DNA of 47,538 nt from Dehalococcoidia bacterium. Its GTDB lineage: Bacteria; Chloroflexota; Dehalococcoidia; Lucifugimonadales; UBA1123. The stretch covers positions 64,940-112,477 of the forward strand of contig JAGWBK010000013.1 of assembly GCA_021295915.1 (NCBI GenBank). The letters run 5' to 3'. Under the pieces are notes generated by a model that was not told the DNA's origin, ran no database searches, and was given only the letters and a program-made list of their open reading frames with translations. Shown here piece by piece: positions 39,903 to 45,238 of this stretch; within the stretch, counting starts at the first letter, position 1; each line of letters begins with the position of its first letter. The translations under genes and the position numbers were made by a program.

Positions 39903-41285
39903 ATGACCACCATTATTACTGACACTACGATCGTTACGTGTGACCCGCAGCGGGCGATTCACTATGGCTCGGGGATGGCTATCGAGGACGGACGTATAGT
40001 CGCGATTGGGCCGAGTGACGAGGTTGAGGCGCGATATCCTGACGCTGAGCGTGTCGACGGGCGCGGACGCGCGGTGTTTCCGGGGTTCGTCAACTGTCAT
40101 ACACATATGCTGGCCACAGCCGACCGGGGCATCCTGGAGGACTTTGGGTTTCCGACGACGCTCAAGTTTCCGACCACGGGCAGAGGGATGCTGGACGTAG
40201 ACGAACGCAACGTCTTCATCCGGCTCGCCGCTGCGGAGGCGATCAGGAGCGGCACGACCTCGCTGCTGGAAATCTCGGACAACATCCCGCAGTATGCCGA
40301 CAGGCTGGCGGACACGGGCCTGCGCCTGTTTCTCTCGGAGAACTTCAACGACATAGATGACGAGCAGTTCAGTGTCGGGCGGTACGAGTTCTCGGAGGCC
40401 AAGCTGGAGGCCGGACTGCAGAGGAGCGTCGATCTAATATCGTCGTGGCACGGACAGCGCGACGGTCGTGTGCAGTGCTTCGTGTCGCCACACGCGCCTG
40501 AGCTGTGCTCCCCTGCACTGCTTCGGAGGGCGGTCGAGCTGGCAGACGAGCACGGTCTGAGGTACACGATTCACCTCTCCCAGAGCTCACTGGAGGTGGA
40601 GGGCGTGATGAGGACGCGTGGCGTACGACCGACGCAGTACCTGTTCGCCAACGACTTCCTGAGCGACAGGCTGGTGGTCGCGCACTGTCGCTATGTTGAC
40701 GACTCGGAGATCGCTCTGTTGGGTCAGCACAGCGTGGCGATCTCCAACAACCCGGCGATCGCAGCCCGTCGCGGTGCGGCGGCTCCGGCGTTCGAGCTGG
40801 AAGCGGCGGGATGTCCGATCGGAATGGGCTCGGACAACATGGCTGAGGACATGGTAGAGGTGGTGAGGGCTGCACTGTTCCACGAGCGAGTCAGGCGGAA
40901 CGACGAAATGTGGCCGCAGCCTGAAGACGTGCTCGACTGGGCGACAATCGGTGGCGCGAGGGCGCTTGGGGTGGGAGACAAGGTCGGCAGCCTGGAAGTC
41001 GGTAAGAAGGCCGACCTGTTCATGGTCGACCTTAGGCGGTCGCACCTGGTGCCGACGCTGAGGGTAGTTTCCGTGTTCGTACACCAGGCGCAGCCGGCCG
41101 ACATCACTGACCTGATGGTGGATGGGGCGTGGGTCATGCGGGACAGCCGCATCCTGGCATTTGACGAAGACGATGTGATCGCGCGGTCAGAAGCGATCGG
41201 TCACAAGGTGTGGAGCAGGCTGGTTGATGAGAACCCTGATGTTCCATTCCCTGTGCGGCTTCCGCCGGGGCCGCTTGTTGGGTGA
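39903..41285 (+). CDS. Amidohydrolase (TRZ/ATZ, cytosine-deaminase-like)
   Basis: This 460-aa metal-dependent hydrolase has the N-terminal composite-sheet domain (IITDTTIVTCDPQRAIHYG) and a TIM barrel with FPGFVNCHTHML (His66, His68), SPHAPELCSP, a metal or acid region IHLSQSSLEVEG, LVVAHCRYVDDSE (His), and the catalytic Asp in CPIGMGSDNM. The C-terminal VGDKVGSLEVGKKADLFMVDL is the characteristic end of the family. Deamination or dechlorination of N-heterocycles or related compounds is expected. The substrate is unknown. It begins at ATG 39903, after TAGGAGGGAATGCAGGA. The last 85 bp overlap the 3' end of the convergent ACT-GlnE gene. Confidence 0.92.
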   Translation: MTTIITDTTIVTCDPQRAIHYGSGMAIEDGRIVAIGPSDEVEARYPDAERVDGRGRAVFPGFVNCHTHMLATADRGILEDFGFPTTLKFPTTGRGMLDVDERNVFIRLAAAEAIRSGTTSLLEISDNIPQYADRLADTGLRLFLSENFNDIDDEQFSVGRYEFSEAKLEAGLQRSVDLISSWHGQRDGRVQCFVSPHAPELCSPALLRRAVELADEHGLRYTIHLSQSSLEVEGVMRTRGVRPTQYLFANDFLSDRLVVAHCRYVDDSEIALLGQHSVAISNNPAIAARRGAAAPAFELEAAGCPIGMGSDNMAEDMVEVVRAALFHERVRRNDEMWPQPEDVLDWATIGGARALGVGDKVGSLEVGKKADLFMVDLRRSHLVPTLRVVSVFVHQAQPADITDLMVDGAWVMRDSRILAFDEDDVIARSEAIGHKVWSRLVDENPDVPFPVRLPPGPLVG

Positions 41286-43507
41286 CCGGGGTTAGGGCAG
41301 TCCGGGGAGCATAGCTCGTCCCACATGCTGCGTGAGGCGTCCATGTGGCGAGCTATACGGTCATCCAGGAGCTCCGGTTCGAATCCGAGCCGGTGGGCGA
41401 GGTGGTGGAAGTCCCGGCTGTGCTGATCGGGTATGTTCAGGTCGGAGGCGTTTCCCCTGACGACGCGCAGTGCGTCAACCAGTCCGAGGAAGAACCCGTA
41501 GGACTCCCCTATTCTTTCAGCGAGGTCGCCGTCGATGTGACCGCCCGCCTGCAGCGCCTCCAGGGCGTCCAGCGTGTTCGTCTGACGCACGCTCGGGTCG
41601 TCCACACCGCAGGCGATCTGCAACGCCTGGACGTAGTACTCGATGTCGACTATCCCGCCGGAGCTGATCTTGGCGTTGACTGAGCCGCGCTCGACCAGCT
41701 CGGCCGCCTGGCGCCGGCGCAGATGCCGGATGTTCTCGACGTCCAGCGGCTCGGCGGAGTACACAAACGAGTCCCTAACGCGCATGACACGGTCGCCGAG
41801 GTCGGGATGTCCGGCCACGGGACGCATCCTGACGAGGGCGAGCCGCTCGAACTGTCGAGCATCGCCGCCGCTGCTGTAGTAGTCCTCGACAGCGGCCAGA
41901 GAAGATGCGATAGCCCCCTTGGAGCCGTACGGACGGAGTCTCATGTCGACCTCGAAAACCCCGTGCTGTCGCGTTTCGAGCACCTGTAAGAATTCGCGTA
42001 CCACCTCGTTGAAGAAGGTCGACGTGCGGGTTGGTTTGGAACCGCTGGTAGATCCTTCAGCCTCGTACACGAATATCAGCTCGAGGTCGGAGCCGAAGCC
42101 CATATCGGAGCCGCCAAACTTGCCGAGAGCAAGCACGGCCCATTTACACTCGGAGCCGTCTTCGAGGCGTGGGACTCCGAACCGGGAGCGTGCCGAGTCG
42201 ATGCCGAGCTCGAAGGCCTTCTCGACAACCGCCTCGGCGAGGGTCGACATCTCTGCCCCGAACTGCCTGCGGTCGATCCTGTCGGTTATGTACCTCAGGT
42301 CGATCCTGAACATCTGGCGATCTTTGAAGTCGTTCAGCGCCCTGACGCGGTCGGCGTGACCGGAGCACTCAGCCAGGAGAGCTTCGAGCGAGTCCGTCAG
42401 GACGGCCCTCGAGCAGCTGGCGTGGAGACCGGGTATGTCCAGCAGAACGGGAAAGAGGTTCTCGTGCTGGACGCGCAGGAACTCCTCCCAGAGGAACCGG
42501 CTCGTGCCCATCATCTCAGCCAGGGTCTCAAGCACGCCGGGAGACTCGAGATCCTCAAGTTCGGATGTCCAGTCAGAGCGAGAGAGAAGCTGGGAAGTCA
42601 GGAGGTTGAACTGCCTCAGAGCCTGACCGGGGTCGGGTGCGGTGGGAAGCAGATGGGTGAACTGCTTAATGAGCGCTGCGGCGGCCCTGATCTGTTCGAG
42701 TCGACGTTTGGACTCGATCTTCTCTCCTGAGGGCTCAGTGAGCCAGAAGGTGTCGCGGACGGTGTCCCCGTCCGTTCTTATCCTGGCCCTGACGACGTTC
42801 ACACGAACGCTGGAGAGCGCGGTGCTGAAGGCAAACAGGAAGCCCGGTGTATCACCAGACGTAATCTCCAGTACGGAGTGATCGTCTGATCTCTTGTTGT
42901 CAGTGGTGATATCCGCCGGCAGTTTTCCATCTGTCCAGTTTTCAGAGGCAGGCATCGTATGCGAGAAGCGTTCAATCACCTCCAGACGGGCGGCGTCGAA
43001 CTTCCCAGTGGCCGACTGCTGGCCCGCGCGCTCGATGTCACTCTTGAGCGCATCCCAATCGGGCGGCTGTCCGGAGCGAGACCTGAGGTTGAACAGCATC
43101 ACTGCCCAGGGTGTGGAGGTCTTTCTGTAGAGGGTCTTCCTGGGTCGGCGACGGACCACCTGCCCATTGGCATGTCTCCTCGTTCGCCTCCGGGACGTAC
43201 CGGTGAAGGTCGGCGTTGAGACGGTGTGAGCGACTGTGAAGGTATCGGCCTGGACGATGTCGAGTCCGTGGGCTGTCAGCAGCCCGCTCACCAGAGACAG
43301 CGTTCCAACGCGGTCGGCGATGCATACTCCCAGCTGACACTCATGGGATGAGGTCTCACGCACCTGGATCTCGACGTCGGACACGGACTTAACCGCATCG
43401 AGCAGTTGCCAGCCCAGGTCCACGTCGCCGGGGTGCAACTCGGCCATGGCTCCCGACCACTGTGCCAGGAGCGCGTCCAGGGATTCAGGTGAGGTGGGTG
43501 TCGTCAT
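41201..43507 (-). CDS. ACT-ACT-GlnE-type nucleotidyltransferase fusion
   Basis: This 768-aa protein combines two ACT domains with one half of a GlnE-like adenylyltransferase. ACT1: HECQLGVCIADRVGTLSLVSGLL (~55-95). A basic linker follows (SRRRTRRHANGQVVRRRPRK, ~105-124). ACT2: SVLEITSGDTPGFLFAFSTAL (~211-280, as in GlnD). A helical region leads to the nucleotidyltransferase core ALGKFGGSDMGFGSDLELIF (~460-479), DMRLRPYGSKGAIASSL (D521) and KISSGGIVDIEYYVQALQ, then the GlnE helical domain. Full GlnE has two such halves and no ACT domain. Control of glutamine synthetase or another target by amino-acid binding is inferred. The C-terminal ~28 residues overlap the convergent amidohydrolase. Confidence 0.85.
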   Translation of the reverse strand: MTTPTSPESLDALLAQWSGAMAELHPGDVDLGWQLLDAVKSVSDVEIQVRETSSHECQLGVCIADRVGTLSLVSGLLTAHGLDIVQADTFTVAHTVSTPTFTGTSRRRTRRHANGQVVRRRPRKTLYRKTSTPWAVMLFNLRSRSGQPPDWDALKSDIERAGQQSATGKFDAARLEVIERFSHTMPASENWTDGKLPADITTDNKRSDDHSVLEITSGDTPGFLFAFSTALSSVRVNVVRARIRTDGDTVRDTFWLTEPSGEKIESKRRLEQIRAAAALIKQFTHLLPTAPDPGQALRQFNLLTSQLLSRSDWTSELEDLESPGVLETLAEMMGTSRFLWEEFLRVQHENLFPVLLDIPGLHASCSRAVLTDSLEALLAECSGHADRVRALNDFKDRQMFRIDLRYITDRIDRRQFGAEMSTLAEAVVEKAFELGIDSARSRFGVPRLEDGSECKWAVLALGKFGGSDMGFGSDLELIFVYEAEGSTSGSKPTRTSTFFNEVVREFLQVLETRQHGVFEVDMRLRPYGSKGAIASSLAAVEDYYSSGGDARQFERLALVRMRPVAGHPDLGDRVMRVRDSFVYSAEPLDVENIRHLRRRQAAELVERGSVNAKISSGGIVDIEYYVQALQIACGVDDPSVRQTNTLDALEALQAGGHIDGDLAERIGESYGFFLGLVDALRVVRGNASDLNIPDQHSRDFHHLAHRLGFEPELLDDRIARHMDASRSMWDELCSPDCPNPGHPTSGPGGSRTGNGTSGFSSTSLLHTL

Positions 43508-43519
43508 TGGTATGCGAGG

Positions 43520-43815
43520 ATGTCACCCTTACCCCCGTATCGGGTACGGGGCAGGCTCTGAGGTAGAGAGGGCCTGTTGGAAGAGACTGTGTCGTTTGGT
43601 AGGCAGTGTTTTCACCCTCACCCCTGGATCAAGTCCGGGGCAGGCTCTAACCCTCTCCCTGAGGGAGAGGGGACTTTAGATTCCTTAGGGAAGCAGGCAC
43701 CTACCAGATTGACACAGCTTCCTGTTGGTGGCGAGTTAGGTGCTGCCCGGTAAGTTCATGATAGCATGGGGAGTCTTAATCAACCCCGTATCGGATTACG
43801 GGGCAAGCCCGGAGG
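43520..43815 (+). repeat. Composite repeat block: A, G-arm, A, partial A
   Basis: A diverged A (TGTCACCCTTACCCCCGTAT, CGGGTACGGGGCAGGCTCTG) lies at 43520-43573, where the terminal stem is degenerate. The left arm GACTGTGTCGTTTGGTAGG leads into a long-form A (CCCCTGGATCAAGTCCGGGG) at 43609-43672. At 43784-43803 an isolated inner hairpin, CCCCGTATCGGATTACGGGG, with a GCAAGCCCGGAGGGGG tail directly abuts the next gene's start. The 312-bp gap has no other content. Confidence 0.86.
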
Positions 43816-43819
43816 GGGT

Positions 43820-45019
43820 ATGCCCGGAGTAGAAGCACTGATAGAGGCGTTTGCGGACAGGATCCTGCTGCGTCCTCGTCACGATCTCCCCAACCTGGTG
43901 GACCTCGCGGGGGCGGTTGCGAGGCTGTGCGGCGTCGACCTCAAGCTGACGGGTCATGCCGAGGATATGGTCGAAGCTATCGGGGCGGCGGACCACCTAG
44001 TGCTCACACTTGCGGACGGCGTGGGTATGAACATGGTGGAGACGCTGCCTGAGGACTCGTTCCTGCCGACTCACCTGCACAGCGACATGCTGACGGTCTT
44101 TCCCTCCACGACCTCTGTTGCGCTCACGTCGCTGACAACCGCTCAGTGGCCAGCGGAGCACGGGGTCATGGGCTGGTGGACCTACCTTCCCGAGATGAAC
44201 GGCGTAGCGACCATACTCCAGTACACCGACCGCGGCACAGGCGCAGACCTAATGAAGCGGGGAATCGATCCGGAGCGGACTTTTCCGGTCAAGTCGGCCT
44301 GGTCGCGAATGACGCGGGACGGACTGGTCGTCGTGCCAGAGCGAATCAAGGACTCGGTCTACTCGAACTACTTCAACGGCGGGCTCAAGAGCTTTGGGTA
44401 CAAGTCTCTCTCGGAAGCGGTCAACGTGGTGTCCGAGCGTGTGCTGAACGCCAGCGAACCTACATTCACGTACCTGTATGTGCCGCGCGTTGACAGCCTC
44501 GCGCACCTGCACGGGATGGCACGGCCGGAGGTGCTGCAAGCGCTGGTCGAGCTGGACAACGAGCTGTCGCGGCTGCACTCGGCCATCGGCGACAAGGGAC
44601 GCATGGTGGTCACGGCCGATCACGGTCTGCTGGATGCGACCGCGGCTCAGCGTCACACGCTCCGTCCCAACCGCGAGATCCAGCCGCTGATGATCTCGCC
44701 GCCGTCGGGAGACGCGCGGGTTATGTACCTGCCGACGTGGTCGTGGGCTGGGGACCGGATGCGCCGGTACTTCGATCGCCGGTTCGGTGAGAGGTTCGCG
44801 GTGATCGACCTGGAGGAGGCGATCAAGCTGGAGATGCTCGGGCCCGAGCCGCCGTCGGACGTCGCCATGCAGCGGCTGGGGAACCAGATCGCGATCTCGA
44901 CGGGGCCGGATATGCTGGAGTACAACGCGGCGCGGGGACCGGGGAGGATGGTGCAGCTGAACTGCCACCACTCGGGACTCACGCCGGAAGAGATGCGGAT
45001 TCCGTTTATCGTGGCTTAA
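43820..45019 (+). CDS. Alkaline-phosphatase-superfamily / type I phosphodiesterase-like protein
   Basis: This 399-aa protein of the alkaline phosphatase/nucleotide pyrophosphatase fold has HLVLTLADGVGMNMVET (first metal Asp in LADGVG), FPSTTSVALTSLTTAQWPAEHGVMGWW (catalytic Thr region, STTS/PAEHG as in NPP-type enzymes), TFTYLYVPRVDSLAHLHGM (DxxxH metal site) and GRMVVTADHGLLD (DH metal ligands). It would hydrolyse phosphate mono- or diesters. I use ATG 43820 with GGAGG just upstream. A further-upstream in-frame start (43766) would translate a partial repeat. No signal peptide is seen. It follows the ACT-GlnE gene divergently. Confidence 0.86.
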   Translation: MPGVEALIEAFADRILLRPRHDLPNLVDLAGAVARLCGVDLKLTGHAEDMVEAIGAADHLVLTLADGVGMNMVETLPEDSFLPTHLHSDMLTVFPSTTSVALTSLTTAQWPAEHGVMGWWTYLPEMNGVATILQYTDRGTGADLMKRGIDPERTFPVKSAWSRMTRDGLVVVPERIKDSVYSNYFNGGLKSFGYKSLSEAVNVVSERVLNASEPTFTYLYVPRVDSLAHLHGMARPEVLQALVELDNELSRLHSAIGDKGRMVVTADHGLLDATAAQRHTLRPNREIQPLMISPPSGDARVMYLPTWSWAGDRMRRYFDRRFGERFAVIDLEEAIKLEMLGPEPPSDVAMQRLGNQIAISTGPDMLEYNAARGPGRMVQLNCHHSGLTPEEMRIPFIVA

Positions 45020-45128
45020 CCTGTCGGTAACACAGAGTTCACACGAAGATGGTATAACTGATAGAGAACCGTGGAGACTTTATCAGGTCTGGTATTCGAA
45101 CTCTGAGTTCGACACCACCCCACCCTTG

Positions 45129-45180
45129 GATTGCCGAGCGGCGAGCCACTACGTGGGTTCCCGCTTTCGCGGGAATGACT
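45129..45180 (+). repeat. Intergenic repeat: fragments H and C
   Basis: GATTGCCGAGCGGCGAGCCAC followed by GGGTTCCCGC-TTTC-GCGGGAATGACT. The pair resembles the GCCGAGCGACGAG/TTCCCGC-TTTC-GTGGGAA pair at 19662-19735, though the spacing between the two parts is much shorter here. Confidence 0.78.
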
Positions 45181-45238
45181 GAACAGGTGGTGCCTACTAA
45201 CCTGTAAAGACATCTCCATCGTGTGAAGGAGGCAGCCC

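Noticed and set aside
98-43672. Module A hairpins interpreted as ordinary Rho-independent terminators
   Set aside because: Most lack a following T-run, some lie between divergent genes, and all have one orientation regardless of gene direction. Secondary use in termination is possible but does not explain the pattern.
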